Positions 15,001 to 21,298 of a stretch of 64,000 bases of DNA are shown here, piece after piece. A program made the position numbers and the translations under genes. The DNA lies in NCBI RefSeq assembly GCF_000165835.1, contig NC_014640.1:5270001-5334000 (forward strand). Direction: 5' to 3'. A model generated the notes under the pieces. That model saw only the letters and a program-made list of their open reading frames with translations. It had not been told where the DNA came from and ran no database searches. The DNA is from Achromobacter xylosoxidans A8. GTDB taxonomy: Bacteria > Pseudomonadota > Gammaproteobacteria > Burkholderiales > Burkholderiaceae_B. Within the stretch, counting starts at the first letter, position 1, and every line of letters begins with the position of its first letter.

Positions 15001-18000
15001 AACGCCTGATCGAGCGTGCCGCTGCCGATGTCCAGCACGTAATCCAACTTGTCCGTATTCGCGCCCAGCGTCACCCCGGCGATCGTGCCGGTCGTGGAGA
15101 TCAGATTCGACAAGGCGGCGCTGCCGCCCAGCGCCATGACCTGCAGGCTGTTGCCTGTGCCGCTGTTGGACGCCAGCGTCACGGTCACGGTGCCTGCGGC
15201 GGTATCCGCCGGCTGCGTCACCACGAAGGAAACGTTGCTGGTATTGCCTTTGAGGGTGTCGTAGCCGCCGCGAGTGGCCAGCGTGACGGCCGGGGTCCAG
15301 ATGCTGGCGTCCAGCGTGGTCGCGCCGCTGGTGTTGGTGGCGATGACCGTGGCGTCCGAGAATGGCGCGCCCGCGAATGTCACCAGGCTCGTATTGGAGC
15401 CGCCATCGACATAGTGCACATTGGCGTTCGACAGCACCGCGCCGACGCCGGTATTGACCACCAGGCTGTTGCGCGCGCCGGATTGCGTGGCGATGCTGTT
15501 GCCGGCGCCGGTATTCTGGCCGGGCTGGCCATAGTTCACGACGAACGTATTTTCCCCGCCGCCTGAGCGGATGGTCGAGTTGGAGCCAGCCAGTACGAAC
15601 TGCGTCTGATGGCCGATGGCGAGCGCCGCGCCCGTCAGAACGCCCGTGCCGTTGGAGCTGCTTTGCACCTGTCCGGCCGCGATCAGGCCCAGCTTGTAGG
15701 CCGCGTCCGACAGGCTGACCGTCGAATTCGACACCGTGCCGTCGGCGTTCAGCGCCGTCTGCATGCCGGGCGCCAGCGAGAACACGCCGGAGTAGCCTGC
15801 CGCAATCGCGTCCTGGCTGTAGCTGATCTGCAGACGCCCCTGCACGTCCAGACTGGCCGTCAGCGCGTAGAGATAATCCCAAGGCGTGCTGCTGTCGCTG
15901 GCCGGAATCAGCTTGCCGGCATTGGGGCCGCCGACCGCGATACGCAGCGGCTCGCCCGCCGCGTTGACCATGATGCCGGCACCGATGGCGTCCAGCAGGT
16001 CCTGGATGGTGCGTACGCCTTCCAGGCCAACATCGACCCGCGCGTTAGCGTGGTTGGGAAACACGAACGCCAGCGCCGGCCCTTCCGCCGGCGTATAGCC
16101 CGAGCTCAGATCCGACAGATAGGTCCGCGTGGTCACACCCGTGTGGGCCGTGGTGTCCACGATGTTGGCGCTGCTGCCTTCCACCACGAAGCGGAAGTCG
16201 TTGACGTTGGTGAACGTGCTGTTGACCTGCGACGCGCCCGCCCCGATCTTCACCTGGCTATTGTCCAGGGACACGCTCCTGCCGCCGGTGAACAGCTCTA
16301 TCGTGTTCGACCCCGCGGACCCGATCACCTGGGTGGCGTAGGCATTGCTGATAATGAAATAGTTGGACAAGCCGGCTATGCCGTCCAGCACCGCCGCCCC
16401 GGCAAAGCGCGAGGTATCGATCCAGTTGCCGTATTCGCCGCCGATGACGCGCACGCTGGAGATGCCGGCATAGGTGGAAGCGGTGGTTTGGGACTCGTTG
16501 GCCGCGCGCTGGATCCAGCCGGTGGCGCCCGTCTGCTGGAACGACACATAGCCCACGCCGCCGCTGGCCGCCATCTGCGACTGGTAGCCCGCGCCGTCCG
16601 TGCCCGTCAGGCCGTCGGCCGCCACCACCAGTTCGGTGGCCGCATTGGTGCCCGTGCCGCCGTACAGGTTGTAGCGGCCGCCCAGCAGCATGATCTGGTG
16701 CCGGGTGTTGTCGCCCGAACCCGCGCGGATCACGCCGCCCGCCATCAGGCCGCTGACCAGCACCGTATTGCCGCTGAAGGCCGACGCATCGATCAGCGTC
16801 GAGCCCAGGCCGCCGTTCAGGCGCGCCTGGCTGAAGGCGCCGTTCAGCGTATTGCTCAAGGTGGGAACCGGCACCCCGGTACCCAGGGGCGTGCCATCGG
16901 AGGCGTAGCTTGCCGACAGCTGATTGTTGGTAAGCGTGAAATTCCACTGGCCGTTCTCGTCCAGCGTGTTGCTTTGCGCGCCCGCCTGCGCCCACAGCTG
17001 GTTGGCGCCTTGATAGCCGGTAAAAGTATTGTGGCCCAGGCCGCCCAGCAGGACGTTGGCGCCCGCGCTGCCGATCAGCGTCAGGTCGCCACGGTAGTTC
17101 GTGCCGTCCAGCGTGACGCTGGTGGCGGCGTGATTCGTGCTGCCCGCCGCTGCCGCGGCGTCGATGGTGCGATAGTCCTGCAAGGTCACGGCGTTCACGC
17201 CGCGCAGGGTCACCGTGCTTGCGGTGCCCGCGCCCGGCGGCATGTTCGTCAACGTGGCCGAGGTCTTGTCGCCACTGAGCGCGGCGTCGCTTTCCACGCC
17301 CGCGATGTATTCGGTTGCGCCGCCTGCGGCCAGGTTGCCGATCACCAGATCGTTCCCGCCGCCGCCGCTGATGCGGTTCTGTCCGCGGCTGTAGGCCACG
17401 GTGATGATGTTGTCGCCCAGGCTGCCGACGATGTCGTTGCCATAGTCGCCACCCGCGCCGATGACGTTGCTGATGTTCAGCACGCCCGCCAGGCCGCTGG
17501 CGTCGTAGAGGCCGGTATTGCCGTCCTGGAAGTTCAGGTTGACGGTGACGTTGTCTTCATAGCCCGAGTAATCCAGCGTCGTCCTGCCCGCCACGCCGAA
17601 GAACATCTGTACATCGAGGTTGTTGACCAGCGCAGTCGCCAGGCCGTTGACGCTGCCGTCGGCCGCCACGCCCGCGCCCATGAAGACGCTGATGCCTCCG
17701 CCGGTCTGCACGCGGGCCGTGACATCAGTACCGAATTGGGTGAGGTCCAGTGTGTTGCCGCTCTGGCCGGCCTGCTGGGTCAGGGTGAAACCGAGGGTGC
17801 CGCCCGCGGCGATGTAGGTATTGCCGCCGCCGCTGCCCTTGACGATGTCTTGCGAGTTATTGATCGTGACCGTGGTGTCGCCCACCACCGTGATTCTGTT
17901 GCCGCCCTGCGTGGAACCCTTGACTCCGCTGATCGCGCGCACATAGCCGAATCCGGTCGGCGGCGGCGGCGGAACTTCTTCGCCATTGGAGTCCGCCGTG

Positions 18001-19490
18001 GGGCCGGACAGATCGACCGTCACGCCGGTCGCATAGCCGCTGTAGTCCAATATGGTCTTGCCGCTCTGCGCCGTGCCGATCAGGTTGAAGGTCTTGTCGC
18101 CGATCTTCAGGCTTTGCGTACCGTCGGCCGACTTGAACACCACGTTGACGACGCGCTGGGTCCAGTTGTTGCCGGCATCCACCGTCGAATACGTGATCTG
18201 GTAGGCGTCGTTGCTGCTGATGATGGCCGTGACATTGCCCCGGATGCCCGAGAAATCCAGCGTGTTATTGCTATTGTCGTCGTCTTCGTTGCGTATCCAG
18301 ACGCCGTTCTCCAGCTTCATTCCCTGGCGCACTTCGATCGTCGTCAGCGCCGCGGTGGAATTGTTGTCGAACACGAATGTGTTATTGCTGCCGTAGCCGA
18401 TCAAATGGTCATTGACCGCCACGCCCTGCAAGGTGGAACCGCCGCTCTGCAGACCGGCGGCGCTGGCCATCACGCCGTTCCAGCTGGCGACCGTCACCGT
18501 GTTGGCGTCGATCACGCCGCGGCGGTAATCCAGCGCCCAATCGCCGCCCAGCGCGGCGCTGCCCACGGTATGCGTGGCCGCCGCCACGTCGGCGCGCGTG
18601 ATGGCCGCCAGGCTGTCCACGAAAGCGATGCCCGCGCGGCCCGAAGCGACATTGCAGCCATAGAGCAGGATGTCGCCATCATCCGACAGGGCGTCGCCCC
18701 AGGCGCGCAACTGATCCTTATAGGCGTCCAGCTGGCCGGCGCCCAGCGCGGCAGTGCCCAGCGTCAACGATCCAACGCTGCCGTGGCTCATGATCTGCAC
18801 CGCGGCCAGGTCCCGATGCTGGCCCAGGACCTGCGTGATCTGGTCCACGCCGTCGTAGCGGCCGTCCAGCACGATGATCTCCGTGTCGTGGCTGCGCAGC
18901 ACCTGCAATTGCGGGCCGTCGCCGGTGGGCCTTGCCAGCCCGTCCAGGCCTTCGGTCTTGCCGCTGATCAGGCCGTACAGGCCTTGTACGATCTGCTCGG
19001 CGTTGTCCACCGCCGGATCCACGAAGATGATCTGGCGCACCGGTGTCTGTTCGGAGTTCGTGGTGTAGCCGGGGATGTTGGCGGCCATCGCGGACGGCCG
19101 GGCCTGTCCCGCTTCCTGGCCTGGCAGCCAGGCCTTGGCATCGCCCTGGCGCGTGGCGTTGGCCTTGGCGTATTGCTCCAGCGTCAGCATCTCGCTGTGC
19201 TGGGTAGCGGTCTTGAAGGCAGCCCGCTCCACCAGGTAGGGATGCGAGCCGGGCGCGCTGGGCGTCTTGCCCTGGGCGCCGGCGGCCGGACCGCCGGCCC
19301 CGGGATGGGCAGGCGCCACCACCGGAGCCTGGTCGCTGGCGGGCGGCGGCGGCGGCACCAGCAATTCGGCCGACATGAGATAGCGGCGCTCCAGCGCCTC
19401 GAAGAGCGGCCGCCTGCGAAACAGGGATTGCTGCACCTCGCGGGAGGAACGGCCGGTCCAGAGTTTGCGCGCCAGTTTCTTCATGCTCAT
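1..19490 (-). CDS. Giant LEPR-XLL/DUF4347 filamentous exoprotein (adhesin-like), 3' end outside window
   Basis: One uninterrupted frame of about 6,496 codons runs from an ATG at 19490 to the left edge, with the last full codon at 3-5 and no in-frame stop. The N-terminus (residues 29-41, LFEALERRYLMSA) matches the LEPR-XLL motif of very large secreted proteins. Residues about 150-330 form a DUF4347 domain containing LLYGCNVASG. Then come Ser/Thr/Asn/Gly-rich stretches with an RTX-like GGGGNDLVIG near 17.36 kb. From about 12.5 kb leftward there are dozens of 60-70-residue beaded repeats. The gene follows a TolC-like gene on the same strand by 146 bp, so it is probably the substrate of a type I-like secretion route and acts at the cell surface. 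No ABC exporter or membrane-fusion gene is in the window. The ribosome site is weak; ATG 19484 or GTG 19505 are alternative starts. The 146-bp spacer holds a TCCGGCG/CGCCGGA hairpin at 19554-19570. Confidence 0.9.
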   Translation of the reverse strand, partial: MSMKKLARKLWTGRSSREVQQSLFRRRPLFEALERRYLMSAELLVPPPPPASDQAPVVAPAHPGAGGPAAGAQGKTPSAPGSHPYLVERAAFKTATQHSEMLTLEQYAKANATRQGDAKAWLPGQEAGQARPSAMAANIPGYTTNSEQTPVRQIIFVDPAVDNAEQIVQGLYGLISGKTEGLDGLARPTGDGPQLQVLRSHDTEIIVLDGRYDGVDQITQVLGQHRDLAAVQIMSHGSVGSLTLGTAALGAGQLDAYKDQLRAWGDALSDDGDILLYGCNVASGRAGIAFVDSLAAITRADVAAATHTVGSAALGGDWALDYRRGVIDANTVTVASWNGVMASAAGLQSGGSTLQGVAVNDHLIGYGSNNTFVFDNNSTAALTTIEVRQGMKLENGVWIRNEDDDNSNNTLDFSGIRGNVTAIISSNDAYQITYSTVDAGNNWTQRVVNVVFKSADGTQSLKIGDKTFNLIGTAQSGKTILDYSGYATGVTVDLSGPTADSNGEEVPPPPPTGFGYVRAISGVKGSTQGGNRITVVGDTTVTINNSQDIVKGSGGGNTYIAAGGTLGFTLTQQAGQSGNTLDLTQFGTDVTARVQTGGGISVFMGAGVAADGSVNGLATALVNNLDVQMFFGVAGRTTLDYSGYEDNVTVNLNFQDGNTGLYDASGLAGVLNISNVIGAGGDYGNDIVGSLGDNIITVAYSRGQNRISGGGGNDLVIGNLAAGGATEYIAGVESDAALSGDKTSATLTNMPPGAGTASTVTLRGVNAVTLQDYRTIDAAAAAGSTNHAATSVTLDGTNYRGDLTLIGSAGANVLLGGLGHNTFTGYQGANQLWAQAGAQSNTLDENGQWNFTLTNNQLSASYASDGTPLGTGVPVPTLSNTLNGAFSQARLNGGLGSTLIDASAFSGNTVLVSGLMAGGVIRAGSGDNTRHQIMLLGGRYNLYGGTGTNAATELVVAADGLTGTDGAGYQSQMAASGGVGYVSFQQTGATGWIQRAANESQTTASTYAGISSVRVIGGEYGNWIDTSRFAGAAVLDGIAGLSNYFIISNAYATQVIGSAGSNTIELFTGGRSVSLDNSQVKIGAGASQVNSTFTNVNDFRFVVEGSSANIVDTTAHTGVTTRTYLSDLSSGYTPAEGPALAFVFPNHANARVDVGLEGVRTIQDLLDAIGAGIMVNAAGEPLRIAVGGPNAGKLIPASDSSTPWDYLYALTASLDVQGRLQISYSQDAIAAGYSGVFSLAPGMQTALNADGTVSNSTVSLSDAAYKLGLIAAGQVQSSSNGTGVLTGAALAIGHQTQFVLAGSNSTIRSGGGENTFVVNYGQPGQNTGAGNSIATQSGARNSLVVNTGVGAVLSNANVHYVDGGSNTSLVTFAGAPFSDATVIATNTSGATTLDASIWTPAVTLATRGGYDTLKGNTSNVSFVVTQPADTAAGTVTVTLASNSGTGNSLQVMALGGSAALSNLISTTGTIAGVTLGANTDKLDYVLDIGSGTLDQALTVSGRNVIIRGQSYSVLQNITLDAGYALRLEGEKITVGASNGANIVLAAGAIELAAQRYRPWRSAMAQIYKLDAAITVNNATLWAKDTGGSGVSLTSKIDSKDYDLDPLIKNGANQGGVLGGLAGGVNSAFDALMKFLDGASAMAAWAGIEYNSSIKVGTQARLVSNGDVSITSTTSATVKLSPLVAKIAGIAVGVLQNKSTIDVQGTVIASKSITIKSDLTNEMEIALLPGQVGAVPAVIGVGVAVIISESTVHIGAGARLETGLLHATDPITHALSGVGGDVTIQALTSHKSTISISAAGAMAESDDTKPVTGADGKIDPSKEAGKYKAGYAKVGVAVGFAYNQLTTEAFMDGTVVARNAGKVTVEAKAQDAGSAIAVKTILGGRAATGSDFLTAAQTEAKNAAIAKTVSPIVSGALGGLGTGAQYTKSFFSALVSDSRGGKFGDKIKEIKQEKDFEDRAKYDSDIQKEIDNPSTEFQVGAALGMSMNNITTTARIGNGVAAATVSTAGGDVIVNAQTQYNTKLTVMSGVDDQPIADKQAFLKKKNNLTTNQPERAAGPDGSDFGAAAAVVIGIDNVKTQATVSQFATITTQGGDVAVTASSLNQIDPKKLWLVNLYAPFDGINTKWNDADGTKAKAEVAGKAAASFLNNLQATLTSTGGISSSFSSWASATAKSKKLALSGAFTVLVQDTKTQAQAAGKINTTLSGGTAGDVTVQAENSSQRLNLVGNIILPSISLGGAKSLQQAAPRGASEGRFSYGKDRVKGFLTPKYQGFEYGSSSKEGSAIGVSVYVNAARHETRAVVSDTAEINAGKLTVDADNELISVTLGASGGQAKTLALNGVVLVNSTSATTLAQVGRGARIVAAGAADIQATDATWVGTVAGAAAGSQAVGVGMSVSINDVNRWTQALIGDTLRAADGAPTALPVGSFSAAALTIRAENKGFVGNLAVAGSRVSSPVAGAGAGGGTGAGGTGGAGGTGTSLDNLKLPTSQGDAAPGTDSSAPASTTDLGSKLEGLSGQVTQLTQDAGAAPGGGSGSQQSKAGVAISGAVAVNMVSDFAQAYVNAAGMKITIGGDAKVEAQNGTHTLALSGSAALAQSDSAKSNVGVAGAYSMNMLGGEARAQVLAVGELVVAADLALAARRTGVAVTIAAGMAGAKGQKGVAVAGSAAVGVADYANIALLGNAAKVSARDVTLEARDLSVLATVAGAVASSDGKAGVGAAVAVNVSTSKVEAGIRQVTELLYTGRVDVSAESTQVAVGFAGALGAARDGAGVGGSVSVNVMSNRVESYLLNSKVVYDGAASGSHDVTVRAQDKTTLVAVTGAAGVGKKAGVGIAVSYNEIGNAVMAGIQGSTVDTGGHGAVKLTAKDTSSLGGGAVGVGVGMGEAKFAGAGSVQVNRVGSAVAAYVLPSRDSNGAVTARSRIDASSLTVEATENNTLVAVTGGVAVTAGGSVAVGASVSVNEFSSRTSALIEYADVDVTGKVDVSAHSSPLLVSVGAAGALSKKFALAGAVNVNMMRAATEARISDSTVKAGSQAGFTGDAVRVNASDASALYAITVAGAIATQGAAVGLAVAVNIMGGNTAFDRDLLAFNNTTLADSGAAVTTVGVADNGGAAANPKVAASILRSDVHAVQGNVNVFAGLVDPMAAGGNAQLNGGGQLPVGDGDIRVDQGGSTLTFTGDAAAVINGAKDDSGNAGMPAQTGGTGGEFSGWQTGDGVYLSSGAGNITLADGTALRNDRVYYVIRREAPDGQAIIQLADTQEDALRGKALQFGSVTNLAVIGFAHVRMQEATSVNLQPFHGVDAGATVNTGANTLTLALPFPGVQEGAAIVYSGSVGANGQIEDVLANRILAQGKDVLKVGVTYYVVNLSADQRSFQLRDGQGNLVDFSGAAVGGALQRFSVNNPAGAALNADGSLTLPKAHGLATGDKVVVNLAANGVLTGLSDDHVYVVEVVNSTTLRFKDVNGAAVTLGKLAYVPEFNAATKRYEYFLTDANGVKLLDAQNKPISVNPDAMVAFTQVALVRQTSQTSTSTGSDGTQNTSITQGTPTDATLSASSAQSQAIGENSFSFASDAGLATGDVVIYRSQGANIAGLVDGQRYYVINASQGGAFRYQLASSLENARDGIAMKLGAATGTGGISLQKAVDRITSGGLISLDIGSLTQGHALSNSMLSITVAGAGGKSLGGAGAVGVNISRSEVSAIIDNTGAAAGHKVRAEAGAVSVSAQDASRIVTATGALGISITQGASAAIGASVSVADMRNGVRAAIAQATVEAQAVQVRAEERASIYNVSIGLAGGAGVAVSGSLAVNTIQNTVHAQIRDSSVTATSGDIRIVARDVASIAALAGNVAVSVGGRVAAGMAFAVNQVFDTVYAGALRSSLSATGDIVVQAAFAKPDDLSPGLNAQISAMAVSGAVAAGGSGANVGFGGSAVLNWIANSIKAEIGETAVGQDVAAGGDIVVRASDESTINSLAGAVALGLGSQGASVAVGASLSYNYLGGAPAGNAREHSISAQIRDTQGAVRGAHVEVASLFKGQIHNVTVAGSVAVGTAAVSAGGAVSVNRLNSKNDAGIRNARLVEALSAGGAPGVAVQARDDGYVLAVAGGLGVAVSPGSGAGIAAGVSATHNTVNNQTRAYIDGSGAGNGNLNTAIGSAHGIAVDAINESRIVSVSIGVAAAVAVGQGFAGAGAGAGSGNTIGGSVEATLKNVVPLNNGYIAGDVRVNAENTGSIVTVAGALAVAVSAGGMGAGASVGVSVAISEISTTVRALVENSVIRTNGTGQGVTVSASDRATITAIAVGGAVSVQAGSAGVAIAVGTSVAVNKVFNTVHADIRGGNIQTAGAGLSVSASQQADILSVVLGASVAVSVGDSANAAIGGGGALARNVISASVQAGISDAFISTEGAGGTKGGLDVRALGLSRINAVVLGMSASVSVSHYAAASASVGVAMAENVIGYDVNSAGQVVALGAGRPVNEITASIDRSTVTAGAVTVDASNVKFKGDGSVDWQQSIDAVVVAGAVAVSVAYAPPIVDGASLAVSGAGAGARAVNKIKTAITARITDQNQAHAWNAASVSVMATDQSRIDSTIAAVAISVAVSLGATASLSVAVSLAQNEVANDTLAKVDGVNFTGAPVITVKADSQASIHTVAVAVSIAAGVSLGGISLAGGGADAHNVIGSSAVAIMSNSRVSGNGANALTIDAGMSGTIKATVVVASVAFTAAGGSLAIGASLAENEITQAAGARASLANTQVSNLGAINVTADTVQTLEAVVVAGAVGIAYQGAALAAAGSSAYNTSRAVTRAEVNGLTQIDPDVRAADSLYIKASNQSTLKATAAGASLAGTSQGLALSVGVALASNKALGAVEAALSNSVLSAGAGAQMARATIVAEDTATLEAKAIGASLAFAMQGGSLSVGASVARNVAAMSVQSSVTSSTLKVSDAVAVSAKETVTLDGVSVAASVAAGFAGVAVSGAGAESTQTVANDVGGYISGSVITAGTGVSVKADNSSSIKAVSGAVSVSVTGAGLGASIGVSIARNTFGVHAGDGVNRSNRALAYIENSTISVNRGNVDVLATSSETLTSVNFAGSVAVAGFGGSAAGSGVQVSNRFATATSAYIAGSQAIAGISGGAGSINVRAQDSSTILKSGAYGVAVAASLPVPGNFGLNLALAVTLVDSVAANEVSAYIDTASGRNVGAQDAVSVVAVEKTEFKGLDAVTASVAVGGGIAAAGAGVRVTNTTRNNVSARISGTGKVGALGKVEIKADTQVRADIDLTQVSVAVGMVGAAIGVGIAENIARDATTATVDGATVSAPLVDMNALVSVDFGQTQTAGVAATTGLAVNVNKALVDIATTTLAEARNGAVLQGLSVSAPGQGENPGMVNINAQGTYYGRAYSKAITGGVIGVGVMSAETRLGGSLKASVDNATLQGAIIGVTAKGTTERNGEAGLLAEARSLEVGGVTVSIDSATLTTALDTRVQIGNNARIDGTLLSITADQVQSVDVKMDAGTIALVAGRQGKIDVVVGGKSAIDIGGGAQVIGNKLDIRSNNTVRGTSTLSGYSVRVAGADVSKHTVTLKPESTISVSGARQAGSTIDTAGMTVVQARGNFDTPGMLDLVATNDIIYTQRNKITGVSGVSVTLSTNNLSTDGTLAQVKVNGAFLRNAFGDVVMAANTRGVTTTISDLLVVSVSSFSKSDSNNDLTVRNAIQIDNASIEGDNILALAGNGKATDPLSTGYLLANDNVSFTLVGIAQVPAVDSGAKARQINTVLIDGVAANGSLLKAQRNVRLETNPSKLDQARVNGSVQVIGLNLNPTVKLADSVVDTTSSRVATGAATRIIAGVNNAANLFVIPAELLEQLGYTSATLPAAGAPLRFDSNSPAVKAILEKLLGAGKTSLDGAPGTVNIDVRYELTAFSASDIKVNVTAGMIIEHNGSYYRYNSPNSRDLDLAAEDYANSSYWMYLSNPTATQVGDALKSNFGSTAAGNVGKLYFVLKTVDIAQPTLRYASQQNVISEQIRTLTRMQAEHASNPQAVARYQANIAALQQQLQSIQMGVKLQNGQIRYLDSFSTFFIDMPDMYASGGSVYVNATDTGGVYRSGIDARANTQINIVNDSPMLMNVRDAVVLDGTIIRPGSDGQLKVFKTGHLYVNDASVKGASGADTAEVSISQIKNGWAADPFGGALNDPSDPDNGLAKMIANAPVDLSLMGAVVNPLGKVSVVNALGSINVSGTIQALSLDIVAKGNFSLQSEGWYNSGVDPTFLNDKWQSVINALKNSGVSTGIDDTMQNVLLKWGYTKLDPFSKYLNDNPAARDSRIFALGAISISALTLNIDGKIQSGVTDAYIKIDSSFRGDQDKALQDGNGYAINGVSFSADGSLNRYGAITGRFDYATQTIILDPIRLAGGSISLTGQIVSVGNGNLVVANGYASVHIDNQTTYALVTHDIDVSTYRRGRIEIIDTSRGQKDLYELQGLNNVVHTVWNKFVQVTPDPADPLALSWIWVYENA
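4000..12560 (-). repeat. Beaded 60-70-residue repeats inside the giant exoprotein
   Basis: Reading the giant frame shows a unit of roughly 60-70 codons repeated dozens of times. Each unit has a polar opening (for example DSTIAAVAI), an Ala/Val/Gly-rich hydrophobic stretch (AVSVAVGxSVAVN), an Asn near NxVxN, an AxI segment and a VxVxAxD closing strand. This pattern is typical of beta-helical filamentous adhesins of the LktA/hemagglutinin type. The copies are diverged rather than identical. Edges are approximate, and the series is interrupted by a non-repetitive block around 8.6-10.0 kb. Confidence 0.75.
8600..9890 (-). repeat. Four YYV-type modules inserted between beaded repeats of the exoprotein
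   Basis: Four tandem, diverged modules share a GDxVxY/DGxxYYV core followed by a strand ending in a Leu/Phe-rich segment. The recognisable cores are RVYYVIRREAPDG (near 9.77 kb), TYYVVNLSADQRSF (near 9.39 kb), HVYVVEVVNSTTLRF (near 9.13 kb) and QRYYVINASQGGAF (near 8.69 kb). They break the beaded array and could be a separate globular or ligand-binding section. Function is unknown, and boundaries were judged by eye. Confidence 0.6.
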
Positions 19491-19636
19491 ATCGTCGCTC
19501 GACACTTTTTGTGCGGACGCATGCAGCGCCCTGATTTAAACGATTCCGAGCCATCCGGCGCAACGCCGGACGGCCCTGTTGTAGTCTTGCCCGCGTACCG
19601 CCGGGCCTGCGCGTGGCGCCGCAAGCCCGTCTTGCC

Positions 19637-21298
19637 CTACAGCATCTGCTGGCTGATCGCCGCGATGTCCGCGGCGTTCAGCGTGCCGGCGGCCTGCTTG
19701 AGCTTCAGGCCGTCCAGCAGGAAGTTGTAGCCAGCCTCCGCCTGCTGGCGCTTGGCGTTGTATAGATTGCGCGTCGCGTCCAGCACGCTGACGATGTCGT
19801 TCAGCCCTGCCTGGAAGCCCTCTTCCTTGAGTTTCAGCGCCAGCTCGAACGATTCCACCGAGCTGTTCAGCGCCTTGATCCGGTCGATGCCGATCACGAT
19901 GTTCTGGAACGACGAGAACACCTGGCGCTGCACCTTGCGGCGGGTCAGGCTCAGGTCGGACGAGGCCGCGCTCAGACGGCTGGCCGCCGCGTGGCTCATG
20001 CCGTAGGTGTAGCCGCCCTGGAAGATCGGCACCGACAGGTTCACCGTGAAGCGGGTGTCAGCCACGGTGCTGCCACCGCCAAACAGGCTGCCCCCCGTTT
20101 CATTGCGCCCCGTGGAGGCGCGCAGATTCACGCTGGGGTAGTAGCCGGCCTTCTGCACCGACACCTCCTTCTCCGCCACCGCCACGCCTGCCGAGGCCGC
20201 GCGGATCGACCAGTTCTGGTCCAGCGCCGTGCGCAGCCAGGCCTGGGGATCGTTGGGCAGGGGCAGCGTCATCGGCAGATCCTTGCGCACCGGACGCAAC
20301 TTCAGGTTGCCGTAGCCGACGATCTCCTGCACGGCCTGCTGCTTGTCGAGGTAGTCGTTCCTCGCCAGCAGGGTGTTGGCGTCCTGGATGTCCAGGCGGG
20401 CCTGGACTTCGCTCAGGCCAACGCGGGTTTCCTGGCCGCTTTGGTAGCGCGCCTGCACCAGCTCCTGCTGCTTCCGGGTGGTGTGGCGTTCGGCCTCGGT
20501 CAGTTCGATCTGATCCTGCGCGGCCAGGACGCTGAGATAGGCGGTTGCCGTGCGCAGCATCAGGTCTTGCTGTGCATAGGCGTAGCTGGCCACCTCCTTG
20601 CGCTCGGCCTCCTGCGACTGGCGCCACTTGTGATATGCGCCCAGCTCGAAGATCGGCTGGTTCAGGGTCAGCGCCCAGCCGTTCTCGGCCCAGTTGGCGC
20701 GGCCCGTCTGGTAGACGCTATTTTCGCTGTCGACCACGTTCTGACGTACGCGGCTGCGATTGACTTCGCCGCTGATGCTGGGCAAGAGACCCGCGCGGGC
20801 GGACATGACGCCATATCCTACGGCCTGCAGCTCCTGGTAGGCCCCCTGCATCTGCGGATCATTCTGCAGCGCCATCATGTAGACCTGATCCAGCGTCATC
20901 GGATCGGCCTGGTCCGGCAACTGGGCGCCGTTGTACGCCGGCATGTTCTCCGCCAGGTACGACGCTGGCGCCGGGAACGTGGTGTTCTCGTCGAAACGCG
21001 GCGCGGGCGCGGGCGGAACCTCGTCCATCTGGGCGCTGGGCGTCGTCTTGCCAAAGCCCGAGTCCTCTTGCGGGGTGTGCTGGCCGATCTTGAGCGTGCC
21101 GCTTTCGGTTTGCGGACTGGAGGACGCCGCAGCCGAAGCAGACGCGGTCGCGGAAGCCGTTGCGGGAGTGGACGCGACCGGCGCTTTCTGGTCGCGCGTC
21201 GCGCAACCCGCCATGCCCAATGCGGCCAGCGCCGCCACCGCCAGCAGGCCCTTGCGCGCATGCGCCAGGCGGAAGAGAAGCTTGTCGTTGTCAGTCAT
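19637..21298 (-). CDS. TolC-family outer-membrane channel lipoprotein
   Basis: This 553-residue protein has a hydrophobic signal ending in a lipobox-like MAGC with Cys32, so it is probably lipidated. A low-complexity Ala/Pro/Ser linker of roughly 100 residues follows. From about residue 136 there are two outer-membrane-efflux (OEP) repeats with the long heptad-like helices of TolC. Its ATG overlaps the end of the upstream 289-aa gene by 8 bp and has no clear Shine-Dalgarno, which suggests translational coupling. The giant exoprotein follows 146 bp downstream, so the natural reading is the outer-membrane exit of its secretion system. A multidrug-efflux role is less likely because no RND pump or adaptor gene is adjacent. 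Confidence 0.85.
   Translation of the reverse strand: MTDNDKLLFRLAHARKGLLAVAALAALGMAGCATRDQKAPVASTPATASATASASAAASSSPQTESGTLKIGQHTPQEDSGFGKTTPSAQMDEVPPAPAPRFDENTTFPAPASYLAENMPAYNGAQLPDQADPMTLDQVYMMALQNDPQMQGAYQELQAVGYGVMSARAGLLPSISGEVNRSRVRQNVVDSENSVYQTGRANWAENGWALTLNQPIFELGAYHKWRQSQEAERKEVASYAYAQQDLMLRTATAYLSVLAAQDQIELTEAERHTTRKQQELVQARYQSGQETRVGLSEVQARLDIQDANTLLARNDYLDKQQAVQEIVGYGNLKLRPVRKDLPMTLPLPNDPQAWLRTALDQNWSIRAASAGVAVAEKEVSVQKAGYYPSVNLRASTGRNETGGSLFGGGSTVADTRFTVNLSVPIFQGGYTYGMSHAAASRLSAASSDLSLTRRKVQRQVFSSFQNIVIGIDRIKALNSSVESFELALKLKEEGFQAGLNDIVSVLDATRNLYNAKRQQAEAGYNFLLDGLKLKQAAGTLNAADIAAISQQML

Noticed and set aside
19491..19636. Terminator between the TolC-like gene and the giant exoprotein
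   Set aside because: The TCCGGCG/CGCCGGA hairpin (19554-19570) has no T-run, so it is not a convincing intrinsic terminator; read-through from the TolC gene remains plausible.
1944..19730. Very long plus-strand open frames (up to about 2,059 codons at 5802-11981) opposite the giant gene
   Set aside because: All are in the codon-aligned antisense register of the minus-strand exoprotein; their His/Arg/Asp-rich translations have no domain features. They are a by-product of GC-rich codons.
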